Assembly: GCA_026119935.1 (NCBI GenBank)
Contig: JALRMH010000012.1
Location: 496,001 to 560,000, forward strand
DNA: 64,000 bases
DNA from: Endothia cerciana
Taxonomy: Eukaryota > Ascomycota > Sordariomycetes > Diaporthales > Cryphonectriaceae
Direction: 5' to 3'
Position 1 is the first letter of the stretch. Every line of letters starts with the position of its first letter. Both the position numbers and the translations under genes were made by a program. Below, piece by piece: positions 34,157 through 46,624 of this stretch. The notes beneath the pieces were generated by a model, which ran no database searches, had not been told where the DNA came from, and was given only the letters and a program-made list of their open reading frames with translations.

Positions 34157-37100
34157 GCTCGGGCCGGGCTGGGCTGGGGGGGGGGGGGATGTGGCACGGG
34201 GTGGACAAGGGGCCCGGGGCGGCCCTGTGAGCCCGTTTGATTCGGTTGTATATATGACAGACCCAACGAGTGTGGAAAATGTACATGCTATTAATCGGAC
34301 CACTGAATGCCGTTTCGAGATCGCCGTGTGGAGCTAGTATGCTAAGATCTACCGAAGAACCCTCATCCCTGGGCCCTCCATCCATGGGCCTACCTGCCCG
34401 AGGTGCCTCCCTAGGTAGGTAGGTAGGTAGGAAGGAAACGCTCATGATGTAGCATTGAGCAAAGAAGAATACGGAATGAGAGATAGTGCAAGATGATGGC
34501 TCGAGGCCCATGTGGGTGGTATAATACAAGTCGGTGTCGTATGTTCAGAGGTTCGTGATCAACCTTTCTGGCTTGCTAATATCATTGTCTGCCTTGGCAA
34601 CACATTAAATCTAAGCACTATGCAGACAGTACTACAGAGCGCACAGCTTGTTCTGTAGAATGACGAAGTCTGAGATGTGACTAGGGCGCATGCCCAGCCC
34701 GACATCTACCGACGAAAGCAACCAGTTGATTAGCTCTAGAACTCTGACCACAATAGATTGGATAGGTCCCTTCCTAAGGCTGCATCTTCTAAAGCCAGAT
34801 GGCAGTGCCCCTGGTCTGGTATGGCAAATAGAAAAGGTGCAAATTTAGTAGGGTTGTCAGCAGCGGCTGCTACTACCCCTTGCCCATCAGGACGAGCAGA
34901 GCACAACCATGAGCTTCCGGCCCCCAAGGGCAAAAGGTCAAGAGCTATTCCTCCCCTCCCCGCTGTCTTTATCTCGAGGATGGGGCTTGGGGGATTTTCT
35001 TCTGCCAGTTGTCCATCGACCAGAAGTATTATCTGGTGTAGACATCTTAGTCTGTATGCTCCAAAGTCCTTGCCATTGCAACCTCGATATGACAACGCCT
35101 ACATACACAATACGCCTGACTGTCCCTTGGTAGGAGAGAAATCAAACCTTCCATCTTCACTAGCGGGGTTCTGCGATACATGGGATTGGTGGCACCTAGG
35201 TTGACGGACCAGCCATTTTTCGTCACTTGATCCGGGGCAAGCCGTCCACGGGTCTCCGTGGAAGTACCTGCCAGAGCAAGGAGACAGCTGACGATTCTGC
35301 CGTGTCCCTCACCTACTACATATAATACCTAGCAATGGGGGTGATTCTAATTCGAAGAGATCAGTCACATGGAAACAGTCGTACCGAGCCAGGACTTAAG
35401 ATTCATAAAAGAACAAGGGGAAGCAGTGGGAGTATTCATCTTCCTCTGTCGCAGCATGCGGCATGGATTCGCAGGCTCAAAGCTTTCTCAAAACTCTCCG
35501 TGACCACACCTTTGGGCCAATTTACACTTTAATACATAGTCGCTTAGGAATACCCCCCCCCAAGCACCGGTTCTTGTTCAGACAAGGCGACCTTAAAAGG
35601 TATCAGTATCACTGGGATCACCAACAGCACCAGTCGTATGAATGCACTTCAACTCTCTTCCTTCCAACCACCGTATCTATACCACTCGTCTCACACAATA
35701 TAAGCCTGAGGGACACGTGCCCAACATGGTTTCTTGCAGTATTCTTAGTTTGATGGCCGTGGTGCGTGCGCCGAGGTCTTTGGAGTGGTTATGCCTCGCC
35801 TTCGGGCACCTTGCCCGTATGAATATTTCACTCTCCTTTCATACGAGGAGAGATAATTGAGGCTGACGGTCCTCCTGCCGCCAATGAGGATTTCATCAGT
35901 CATCCAATGACAGCCAGCATGTCCTTTCGTACCATCGTTCTGTCCGGTCTCTCCTCATGGGGATTACACTCACCTCGGCAGCATTGGGTTCACGGGTCAA
36001 GGACTCCAACCCGACCGCCTCGACCGGACAGTCCTGGCTTGGAAGTGATGGACCGAGCGGTTCGTCTTCACGAAGGATGGCGGCACTGACGATATCCCGA
36101 CCATGTGGTGACATGCGCCAGAGGTTTCCACAGTCTCCTTCGCCGTCACTCCGCGCCCCTCCTCAATCCATCCCCAGCAGGAGCACTTGGAGATGGTAAG
36201 AGGTCGGCAAAGGTACTGCGAATGCATATCTCCATGTGCGCCTTCAAGAGCCAGGTCGATGCCCTGTAGCGTAATTTGGTAACCAGAACCTTCCGGCAAA
36301 ACAGGACTCAAGTCGAGCGCTAGAAAGGATAGGCGAGACGGCGGGCCGGGAAAGTTCCGAAACGGGAGCGGGAAACATGTTACTTCAGGGCGATGAGGGA
36401 CTGGGGCGCTACTGCGGAAGATCTGGATGCCTACGGGCAATAGGGCAGTGTTTGCTAGAAGCCATCTTGTGAGCACGGGCGGTGGTACCAAACAAAGAGG
36501 CGCACAGGACACGAATCGGTCTAGACTTGCGGCTCGAACCATGGCTTGTATGGCCTGAGAGTCTGATGGTCGTCGCAGTGCCCAAGGGAGTGGTGCCCAG
36601 CCAACGACATCCAGTACTACGGCCCATCGTGGTTCAGCCTCGCATGCCCAGCCTCGCCCAAACCGACACAAGGCTGACGCACATTAGCGCGTCGGCACGC
36701 GACTGACGAATAGAGTGGACAAGAGCAAGGACCGCTCGGACGGCAGAGCAGGCCGGGCCTCTTACACCGCTTCGAGTCGGTCTGGGCGATCCTCGAGATG
36801 GTCGCGTGTTTCCTCAGCCCGTCAGCCCACGGTCACGCCGGGCCTGAGGTCAATCAATTGATTGCTGGAAAAGCTTTCAGTTGATCGTGTGCTGCGCACA
36901 GGCGGAGCAAGACCGTCGTCGGCCTGCCTTGGGGCCGGTCGACGGGCTGCTTGTGATACCCGGCGGCTTGTGCCACGCGGATCTCAAACCTTGGCCGTCT
37001 CCACGACATTAGCTCGCGAACGGACGGTGCAGGCAAAAGTAAGAAGCAGGTCCAAGCCACCAAGTGGATCGGTTCCGAGGGTTTCTGGGGTCGACGAGCA

Positions 37101-39248
37101 GAAGCAATTTCCACTTTCACGATACCTTGCGGGAAATAAGGTAGGCAATTAACCTGACGGGAGATTCCCATGACACGACTCATCAATGGATTCCGGCGGA
37201 GCTTTATCAAGGAGGGACCCAGGTGAGGGCACAGCAGGAGGATGAATCCCAGGAAGGATTGAACGCCACGAGCAAGACAGGCAAGGGCAGATGAGGACAA
37301 GCGTGTAACGGGGCAATAATGCCCAACGCGTCGTACGCGAGACCAACCAGCAGCCACTCTGCAGATGCAAAGGTTGTTGGAGCGGTTGCAGTGATTGCTT
37401 TAGCTCACTGAAATCTCACCTCACCTTGGCTTCCCCGTCGCTCATCATGGATGAATGAATTAATGACGGGATGCAAATTTGCGATCCTGGCCAGTGCTAC
37501 TGCAGGTTAAGCTAGATTGCACTTGCTAGCGAGGTGGCCAGTTGGGGAGCTGGGACTGGGCCGATGGCCCAGCAGTTCGCGAAGAGTGTGATGGGGATGT
37601 AGTTGGCGTGACGAACAGTCGAGGTCGCGCATCATGCGAAACAATAGCGCCGTCAGTGAATTGGCCCTCTGGCCCAGGCTTTCCTCGAGGGAGAGGAGAG
37701 GAGCTGAGCCCGCTACCGCTTTGGGGACCTTGCGTGGTGAAACCCAGTCCGCACGCAAGCGGGCCCTGTACGGATTACATCTGTGCCGGCGGGGGTGGCC
37801 ACCCGCAAGGTGGTGCTCTTCTGCTGCCCTGTGGGTGCGATTGCGCCACTATTCACAGGGTGACCAGCCGCACATCGTACAATAATCTCGCTGCCGCGCT
37901 GCGCTCGAAGACCCGAGGGCCTGCTGCGGGTTCCCGCTTGTCACCGAGGGACACGGCTCACTCTGCAATCAGCTCGAGACTGGCTGGCGCTCAGGCGGCA
38001 GAGCGACTGCCGACGCGATCGAGGGGAGCAGGACTGACAGCAGGCCCCAATGCGATGTCGTTGACAGAACGTCCCGCCAAGCTTTGCACAGCCGAGATTG
38101 CTGATCGGTGTCGGCCTGGCAGGCCCCGGCCTCCCGAGATGGGCTCATCGGCAAATCAAGAGGAGGACTGCACGGCTCGCAGTCTCGGGGAGCGTTGTGC
38201 GAGCTCGAGAGGGTTGGGTGCGCGGGCACTGTGATACATAGCCAAGGCAGTGGGCTAGCCGCATTGGAAAGGGGCGGGCCTGGGAGCGCCTTGGCTCGTC
38301 CAGCTGGGTCGGCACATCCTGCGGGTTCCACCCTCTCATTTCAGACTCCCTGGTTTCTTTCTGTCACAGTGCAGCATCTTTCATTTCCAGAGGGAGTGAC
38401 CTTGAAGGATGCTGGGGCCGCATCCAGCAGCCCGGGCCCCCCGCTCAATCACTGTGTCTCCCTAGGCAGTCGTTCGCAGCTGTGGGGCACATGCTGCCGC
38501 AATTGTCGACTCGAGCCCGAGGGTCCGGCCGTGGACGGGGTCCATGCTGCGAAGGGCGGTGGGTGGGGTCTGGCAGCGGATATCTTCGTTTGGAACAGAG
38601 ATCGTCACGACGGGCTCGTTCCTTTGAGGCTGGTGCTGATGCTGCTGCTGCTGCTGCTCCTGGTGCTGATGGCATGCGAGAAGTGGTCCCTGCCGGGCTG
38701 CTTATGAGTGTTCCGCTCCTGGCTCCTCGACGTCCAGCGTTGGGGACCTGTGGAGCAACCATGTCGGCTTGGACCCTGGGCAAGGCAGATCATGATTTGC
38801 ATGAGACTCAGCGTCAGCGCCAGCGTCCCGAGTCGTCCCTTTCCGCTTCCCCCTAGTCCCCTGCGCACCAGCACTCCGTGGGGAAGGAACCGCTTGGGGG
38901 CCGCTAGAAGAAGGTTTGGCAGTCGAGATGGGACGGGGATGTTTGATGTCGATGCAGCGGGATGGCACATTGTCCTGGAGAGGGAGGCCCACGCCAGGGT
39001 CCCATCTTGTGAGACAAGCACTCCCCAAGCAAGGCACTGTGGACGGACCGCGGTGTGCAGATGTGCTACGGTATAGGTAGTGAACGAGCTGCCATGGTAG
39101 GTCAGCCGCACGGCCGGTCTGCCGGTGTGAGGTGGGCGGTCCTCGACGCCACAGGAGGGATGATGGGAAGCTGAAAGGTCAGAGGGGAGCCGTCCAGCTA
39201 CTCGCCCTCTCGGGCTACGGGGTTGTGGATCATGGCCCTTGGTGGTTC

Positions 39249-39274
39249 GTTGTCGTTGTCGTTGTCGTTGTCGT
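39249..39274. repeat. (GTTGTC)n hexanucleotide repeat
   Basis: Four tandem GTTGTC units, intergenic; same unit length as the coding hexamer repeats in PCC1 and BUB2. Confidence 0.85.
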
Positions 39275-41393
39275 TTACGTTTATTGTTTCCACAAGGTAT
39301 TATTGCCAATGCGGACCCCGAGGCTGATGCACTTGCTGTAGGATGTTGGAGGAGCAGTGACGTCGTGGTTTCTCTTCTCCAACGACAGTCAAATTTCGGC
39401 AAGGTCTTCTCCTGAGGTTCTCCTCAGCCATGGGATGAAACAGGAAAAAGAGAAATGGCAACGGTCGCGGGCGGCCAAAGCTCCCAGAAGCACGACGCAG
39501 AGATGGAGCGAAGGGCCGGCCCAGAAGGTCTCGTCATGCCACCGGGACCGGTGGTAGTAACCGTGGATATCGAAAGCAGGCGGCTGGACTTTGCCGGTTG
39601 CGCGGGATCTTGATCTGATGTTTGGCCTTCGCACAGCCGGTGCTACAAGGCGGTAAGGCGAGAGACCCTTGTTTTTCTTCTTTCTTTTTACCCTTCCCTC
39701 CACTGACTGATTGCGAGATGGCTCCTTGTGTTTTGGTACTGGTGTGGTTGGGGCGGCAATAGGGATATAAACTGCAACGTTGGCCTCTTATCTCGGCTGT
39801 TTATCTCTGTCGTGCTGCAGTAGTCAACCGTGCTGTATCTGGCCATGGTGACCATGTGCCCTGGAAACCTGGGCTGGGAAGGGTGTCCTTGCATATGCAC
39901 AAAAGAAGGGTCCGCGGGATGGCCATACTATGTAGAACGGGAGGTTTTACCACTGTGGGTAGCTGTCGTGGTGGTGGGCGTGACTGATGGCCCAGGAGGG
40001 GGGCCACATCTATGAAACGTCTTGGGGGGTGCTCCCGTCGGATCGGGCTGCGACTGATGCAGTAACCAGCCAGCTCAGCGCCGCGGTGCTATGCTATGTA
40101 AAACGCAAAGTGATGGAGGATACGACAGGATTCGGATAGGATCTGAAGCGGCCCATCTGGGTTCGAACACCTGACATGCAGAACGGGATAGATTTAGAAC
40201 ATCCATGGCCTCGACCCATCCTCAATTTGGCTGCTGACTGCATCGACAAGTACAGATGCGCTGCAGACCTCGGTACGATGCCGCGACATCTGTGACGAGA
40301 AAGGCTGACAGACACTGCCATTGGAAACGGCCAGTGGTGACGGGACGAACGTAGGGACGAGACCTCAAACAATGCTAACTCCCCGGCCCAGGCGGTCTCT
40401 GCTAGCACAGTCGCCTCCCCACGTGGACGGCAGAGGGGTGCAGTGCAGTTTGAGGCCTGGGGTGCCTCTTCACACGCACGGCCTACCATAGCAGATGTCC
40501 TTCCTCTCTGTGCAACCCCTACCTCCTGTGCCATGATGCAAGTGTACAGCAGGCTCGCGCAAGGATAGCCGTCATGGTCCCTCCCCTACGGCGAGCGGCA
40601 TGGCCTTGCCAGTCGTACCCGCTGCCACCATCACCACTGTTTGAATCTACCGAGCCTGCTGCTATAGTAGATGGGGGGGGGGGGGTGAATCGCCGCAGTC
40701 ACCACCAGGGCGTGGACGTCTAATTGCATAATTACTCACCACCCACAACGTGGCAAGTATGTAATTATCTGCATAAGCAGCAATCTACTCCTGACGGCCT
40801 CTCATGTCAGATCAGCCCCCGGTCCCCCTGTCGCCTCCCAGCGGCCCTTGCCAAGTATCCCAGGCCGGGTCGGAAAGGCTGCTGTCCCCCAAATAGATAG
40901 GCGTGGCAGGATTTTAAAATGAGATGGGCTGCCCTGCCCGCGCTTGGCTCCTGCAGCGGTCATGGTCGCCTGCAGGCCCTAGCTCCCCAGGTCCCTTCCC
41001 GGCACCAGTGTTCCTCTCGTCGATTCCCCCCCCCCTGACCTGTCTCTCCCCCTCTCTCTGTCTCTGCGGTCTGATGACGCTGGAGACCCTGGCTGGGGTC
41101 TGCCCTACGTACTATGGTACTGTGGTAGGAGCCGTAATTTCTGACGGGACAGGAAAAAAAACGAGGTGCCCAATCATGAATCAATCCTGGCGCACTTCGT
41201 TTCCATTTCACTGCCACTGGCTGAAGCACGTTCCGCACCCGGTATGTCGCGCTAGGCCCTAAGGCGCATAAGCTCTCCGCCTCGGCCTTCCCCTGTGGGG
41301 CTGTGGCAGCCCCTGTTCCCCAGTCGCTGCACCACAGTAGAAGCGTCAGAGCGTACAGGACAGGACAGGTACATCCCAAAAGCCTGCTGTACT

Positions 41394-41433
41394 GCTGCAC
41401 CGCTGCACCGCTGCACCGCTGCACCGCTGCACC
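41394..41433. repeat. (GCTGCACC)5 octanucleotide minisatellite
   Basis: Five perfect tandem copies of an 8-nt unit in intergenic DNA. Confidence 0.95.
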
Positions 41434-42509
41434 GCCCAGGCCCGTAGCCCCTAACCACAGTAGTGCTACATGCTACCATTGTACTATTACATAGTACGTG
41501 GTATGTACCATGTAGTCTGTCAGTGCTTCCTCCTAGCTCATTGCTCCTGGTGGCCCATTGGTCCAGCGCCTAGGGTATCTGTCTAGTGCCTGCTCCCTCC
41601 TTATTCTTCTTCTTCCAGAACGAGTGACTGACAATCACTGTTTCTAGCCTGAGAATCTTCGTCACCCAAGGGAAACAAAAAAGAAAAAAAAAGAAAAAAA
41701 AAAGGACTTCCCTCCTTTTCCCAACCCTTCGAACCTTCTCCTGCCAGTCTCTCCTTCGACATCATCCCACAGGAACAGGTTCAGGGACTAGCGAGTCACC
41801 GTCTAGAGCGACCAGGGACGGAACGAGGCCCTTTCTTCATTTAGAGACCTGGAATTTGCATCCACAGATCCAAACGTCGTCATCGCCATCTGCTGTCGTC
41901 GAGTCCGCGCGGTTTCTTGCCAACACAAGTTCAGGCCAGCCCAGTCAGTCCTTTGTTGGAGGCCCACGAGCTTGTGTGTGTGCAGACCATCCAAATCCAC
42001 TACATTACCACGCTACATAGGCTACGTTATCCACAGCCGCAGTGGATTGCACCGCGCTGCACCACAGCCGAACCAGAACACCGCCCAGCAACCTGAGTCC
42101 AACCTTGGAATCCAACGGGACCAGTCGCTAGACTGTGTGGCACTCACCATCCTTGGAAACCTGGACCTCGCTTCTTGTCCTCATTTCTTCCAGATTTCTC
42201 CATACAATTTCCACACCTAGACCCCCCCCCCCCAAGGGTCGAGCGAGCGTCCTTTTCTCACTTCTCACATATTTTCTTCAGCTTTGAGAACACGCATCCA
42301 TAATAAGACTGTTCGATTCACTTCCTGTCTTCGACGGCTACTGACCCTCACCCTGACTCCCTCCTCCCTCCTCCCTCGACCGCCAAAGGGAACCCCAACG
42401 AGACGCGCAACCCCCCTATCTACCGTCTCGCCTTTCCCTTTTTTCTTCCTCTTGTCCTCGGCAGTCAAGCTCGGTCTTCCTCCTATCGGCAAGGCACCGC
42501 ACCGTCAAC

Positions 42510-44713
42510 ATGTCACTCTTTGCATGGTGCACCCGCCGCTCGGGAGGGCTGGCCATGATTGCCACCGTGGCCCTCTCCTACTGGGTTATCTCCAAGGAAG
42601 CCGCCGTCTCGTATCACGACCTCTTCAAGTATCACCAGCAGAGAGATAGCTTTACCTCGGTGCCCATGGACCCTACCACCCCTTCGCAGGGCGCCGGCAT
42701 CTGGACGGTCATCTTCGCCTACTACACCCTCCTCATCCACGTCCTCGTCGCCATGTTCCCTCTGCGGTCATGCTACGCCATCTGGGAGATGACAAGAACC
42801 ATGAGGAATGCAGCGCACAGCAAGGCTCTCCAGAACCTCAAGTTCGCTCACCGTCGCCGAGGGTCCTCGACTTCTCTCTCGAGCTCCGAAACCCTGACGT
42901 CCTCTCACGGCGGCTCCTCCACCAGCAGCGAGGCTGGCGACTTCGAGGCCGAGCTGTACACCGACGGCGACACCGAGCCCGACAGCATTGTTCATGCTAT
43001 CGTCATTCCAAACTACAAGGAGGAGTTGGACACACTACGGGAGACACTGGACGTCTTGGGCAGCCATCCCCAGGCTCGCAACAGCTACGATGTGAGTACC
43101 ACCTCTCCACATGTGATCGCGATAAGCAGGCACAAGCGTCATCTGCGAGCCCGCACGTCTGGAGCGCCTCCCTCCTACTCCGGCTGCTTGGCCTCAATTC
43201 TCCGATTTGGAACCCTTGCGTGCCAATTTGAAACTGACGCAGATCGACGCAGGTCTACTTGGCAATGGAAGTGCGCGAGAACAACGTCGAGCTGAAGGCC
43301 ATGGGTCTCGTCCAGGAGTTCATCAAGAAGTTCCGGTCCGTGGATTTCACGATCCACCCGGCCAACATCCCCGGCGAGAGCGCTGGCAAGGGTAGCAACA
43401 TGGCTTGGGCCGTCCGCAAGCTGAGCGAGAAGTACTCTCTGGAAGCTCGCAAAGATGTGATTGTCACGGGCATTGATGGTACGTCCTCCCAACGTTCTGC
43501 CGCGCTCCGTGTTTCCAATTGCTGCGTGCTCCTACTGTACATGATACACTAACGTTTGGTGCCTGCAGCTGACAGCCATCTCTCCTCCAACTACTTCGCA
43601 CATCTCACGTCCATGCATTTGTCCTACCCTGACACCGCCAACACGACCCTGTATTCTGCGCCAATCATCTTCGACCGCAATGCGCACAGCGTTCCGGCCC
43701 TCGTCCGCGTCGCTGATATCCTCTGGGCCAACGCCGGCCTCTCGGGTCTCTACCGCGGCTCCACGATTGCTCCCCCGACTTCAGTCTATTCCGTCCCTCT
43801 CGAGCTGGTTGACCGTGTCGGCGGTTGGGACTGCGACCCCGAGGCCATCGGAGAGGACTTGCACATGTACCTGAAGTGTTTCTTTGCGCTGAACGGGAAC
43901 CTGACCGTGAGGACCATCGTCAGCCCCGTCAGCCAGAGCAACGTCACTGGCGGTGCCGGCAGCGGTTACAAGGGCGTCATTGCCGACGTGAAGGCTCGAT
44001 ATAAGCAGGCGATTCGACACATGTGGGGTGCCCTCGACTCGGGCTATGCTATGCGCAAGGTCGTCGAGCTCTGGCAGGACAGGAAGCACACCTCCAGATC
44101 GTTCCGCCCAATCCACAGCGCTCTTAACGATACCGCTGATATCTACGTTCCCGACAGCCAGACCGACCCCGAAGCGCCGCCTGTCGAGAACGGCGTCTTC
44201 TCCGATGTCACTCATGATACCCTTAAGGAGCCCAACTGGGAGCGCATCTTCTACTTGTTCCACCGACTCTTCGAGGCGCACTTCTTGCCCCTGCAGACCA
44301 CGATCCTCATCATTGCTTCAACTCTCTACGTGTGGGTCACTGAGGGCAACGCTGATGTCCACGGTGTCAACTGGATTTTCGACATTTGCAACATTCTCCG
44401 GACCGCTGGTTTCATGGAAGTCGCCTTCCTCCTCTTCCTGTACGAAAGCTACCACAAGATCTGCGTGCAGAGCCGCGAGAAGGAGATGAACGATGCGGGC
44501 CTGGCCAAGGGCATGAACTTCTCCCACCGAAGCATCACCAAGAACTGGAAGGACTATTGCATGGTCCCCATGGTGGCTCCTCTGTTCGGCGCCATTCCAT
44601 GCGCCCAGGCGCAGATCTGCCATTTCTGGACCCTGGACCTGGTCTACACGGTCAGCAAGAAGGTCACCCGACAAAGATCACGATCCGTGACGACGGCAGC
44701 CGCGCTGGCATGA
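42510..44713 (+). CDS. Membrane-bound family 2 glycosyltransferase
   Basis: Three exons: 42510-43091, 43253-43478 and 43569-44713. Introns are 161 and 90 nt, giving 650 aa. The start MSLFAWCTRRSGGLAMIATV leads into one hydrophobic segment, with a second near residues 70-92. A Ser-rich linker (about 117-145) precedes the GT-A catalytic region: HAIVIPNYKEELDTLRETL, then AWAVRKLSEKYS, the DxD-like DAD at 269-271 (formed across intron 2), and the ED of IGEDLHMYLK at 365-366. C-terminal hydrophobic segments include LQTTILIIASTLYVWV and MEVAFLLFLYESYHK. It probably transfers a sugar from a nucleotide donor to a polysaccharide or lipid at a membrane. Its family-level description resembles the fungal type 2 glycosyltransferase reported as needed for hyphal growth on solid surfaces, but orthology needs a tree. 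No chitin-synthase QRRRW motif is present, so it is not a chitin synthase. Confidence 0.92.
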
Positions 44714-46083
44714 CGACCTTTCATGAAACCCCATGCTTTCGCTTCTAACTTAACGAAATTTCAACGACCCTTTTTCTTTTAACCTGCCCTTCGACTGGAC
44801 TGGAAGCCCCGCCCGCGTTTCAATGACGAGACCCGCGCCCCAACCCGCCTCCTATACGTTCGATTCTGTGCACACCTTTGGAGACTATGGAGATTCTTTT
44901 GGAGCGGACCTTTCCTGAAGCACATGTGTAAATAGAGGGCATGATGTTGATTTGCATGGCATGGCATCGGCATTGGCATCTAGAAATCGGGATCAACTAC
45001 AGCTTTTGGGGGGGCTTTTCCGGAGTTTCAGGAGCAATTGCGGCAACGGTATGGAAAAGAGGTATCCTGCTTCGCCGCATTACGTTCGCTACATGGCAAG
45101 AGAAGAAAGGAGACAAACGATCGGGTCTACTACACCAAGGAGGGCGCAACAGATGACTACCCTCGCTGCACGACACAGGAATGGACCACGACAAAGACTG
45201 CCCGGGCTCGAGGGGAGGGCTAGCTCGGCCGGGTAGCCAGACACCTGGCGGCCGCCTCGCGAGGGAGGTGGCAGGAAAGACCCCAGGTATAATCCGAATC
45301 TAGCCCGCTAATATCTAATTTATCATGTAACACTCCGGTGGACAGCTTCGCGGGATGCTCTCGGGCGCGGAGGGGGGAAATCGCGGCTTCCATGAAGGAC
45401 TAACTGCAGGAGCTTTCACCACCGGGAGCCTTGGGGGAAGAGGAAAAGGCTCCTCTACCATCATGACAGAGATATGCGTATTGTACGGAATACTTTGTGT
45501 ACCAATCATGATCAGGCAGAGAGACAGACACAGGAAGTCAAAATGAAGCTTCAGCATTTGGTGGCCGCTATTGAAACTCGAAGTGCTCGGAGACCAATGA
45601 CAATATCTGATGGATCAATAAATGAGATGAAGAGGGACCAGTCCATCTGCTGAAAGGCAGTTGTTTGTGATGTCCACATGCTGCACCCCCCCCTCCCCCA
45701 ATTCCACCCTTTGAAAAAGGGAAAAAGAAGAAAACAGACCGGGGGTTCCCGAGATCCAATTTGTGGAAACCTTCACCAGATGCGGTACGCCCTTGTCCAG
45801 TACGGAGTATCGCAATGACGCAACGCAAGCCTACAGCCGTCTGACAGAGTATTTCGAAACTGGGCAAAAAAAAGCACTGCGCCTCCAAGGACTTCGCTCC
45901 GGGCTATCGCGGACAGTAGGGGAACATGCGACGCGCGTCAAGCGTGGCACGCCATGGGGAAGAAGGGGGCGGGGGGGTCCCACATCCTGCTCGCCGGACA
46001 GGAGGAGGGCCTCGGACTTGTACTATGGTAGCAGGGCCTAGTGGGGTTCGTGGAGGAGGCGCGGATGGTGAGATGACCGCATC

Positions 46084-46125
<42 letters not shown>

Positions 46126-46624
46126 TCTGCAGGGTGAAGTGCTGATCCCCGGCCTCTGCTGCGGGAATGACAGGCTGCTTATGCCCCATATGGGGCCTTT
46201 CTCTCGACTTCTCCCCATCCGTCGAAAGGGGTTAGGATTATTCTGGCCGTCAGCCGTAGCCCTGACTAGGCGTGTTGTCGTGCAGGCGAGCGGATGGACA
46301 CCCCAGGTAGTGAGCGTCTCCGCCCGGCCAAGACGAACCGGCCCGGTGTAAGCCCCGAGGGGGCCCGGAGGTTTCGTGCGGCGTCCCTCAAGTCACGGCG
46401 CGGCAATATGCTCCGCGGGGTCGCGGAGGGTATCTGGACCGTCAGATGGGGCGTCTTCACGTCCAGCCAGCACTGGGAGAGAAGGGTATATGAGGCCCGT
46501 CCGCCTCGTGGGGTGTGTGGTCGTGGTGGCTGGCCAAAGATGGTCCATTGAGCATATCGGGCAACAGGACCGCCTCGCTAAGTCTACACAAACATACGAA
46601 ACTCGTCGAAACTACGCAGGCATC
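44714..46624. other. Intergenic region, glycosyltransferase / DJ-1 family gene
   Basis: 1.9 kb with no supported gene. It holds a TACTATGGTA copy (46021-46030) and a (TG)n tract (46086-46124). Confidence 0.55.
46086..46124. repeat. (TG)n dinucleotide microsatellite
   Basis: About 19 TG units with one CG interruption near the left end, intergenic. Confidence 0.92.

Larger units (their letters stand above)
34157..42509. other. Largest gene-free region (8.35 kb), GH12 / glycosyltransferase
   Basis: No gene can be supported. Content: G13 (34176-34188), a TAGG tetranucleotide tract near 34411, a visibly more AT-rich block at about 34,520-36,060, GTTGTC repeats (39249-39274), G13 (40673-40685), C10 (41026-41035), TACTATGGTA (41110-41119), GCTGCACC octamers (41394-41433), and a CT-rich leader with C12 (42222-42233) before the glycosyltransferase gene. 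Two minus-strand frames, 34736-35095 and 35997-36671, are open and not low-complexity, but neither begins with ATG or matches a family I know. They may be remnants of decayed genes or elements. I found no terminal repeats or transposase motifs. Confidence 0.55.

Noticed and set aside
35896..36114. Minus-strand frame ending at a GTGAGT, looking like an exon with a good donor
   Set aside because: No upstream exon with ATG and no downstream exon that continues a recognisable protein; kept only as part of the unexplained 34-42 kb region.
40140..40190. GGTTCGAAC-like sequence resembling a tRNA B box
   Set aside because: No 5-bp T-stem, acceptor stem or A box can be formed on either strand.
41394..41433. 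Octamer tandem repeat considered as a CRISPR-like array
   Set aside because: Units are contiguous without spacers, and the genome is eukaryotic.
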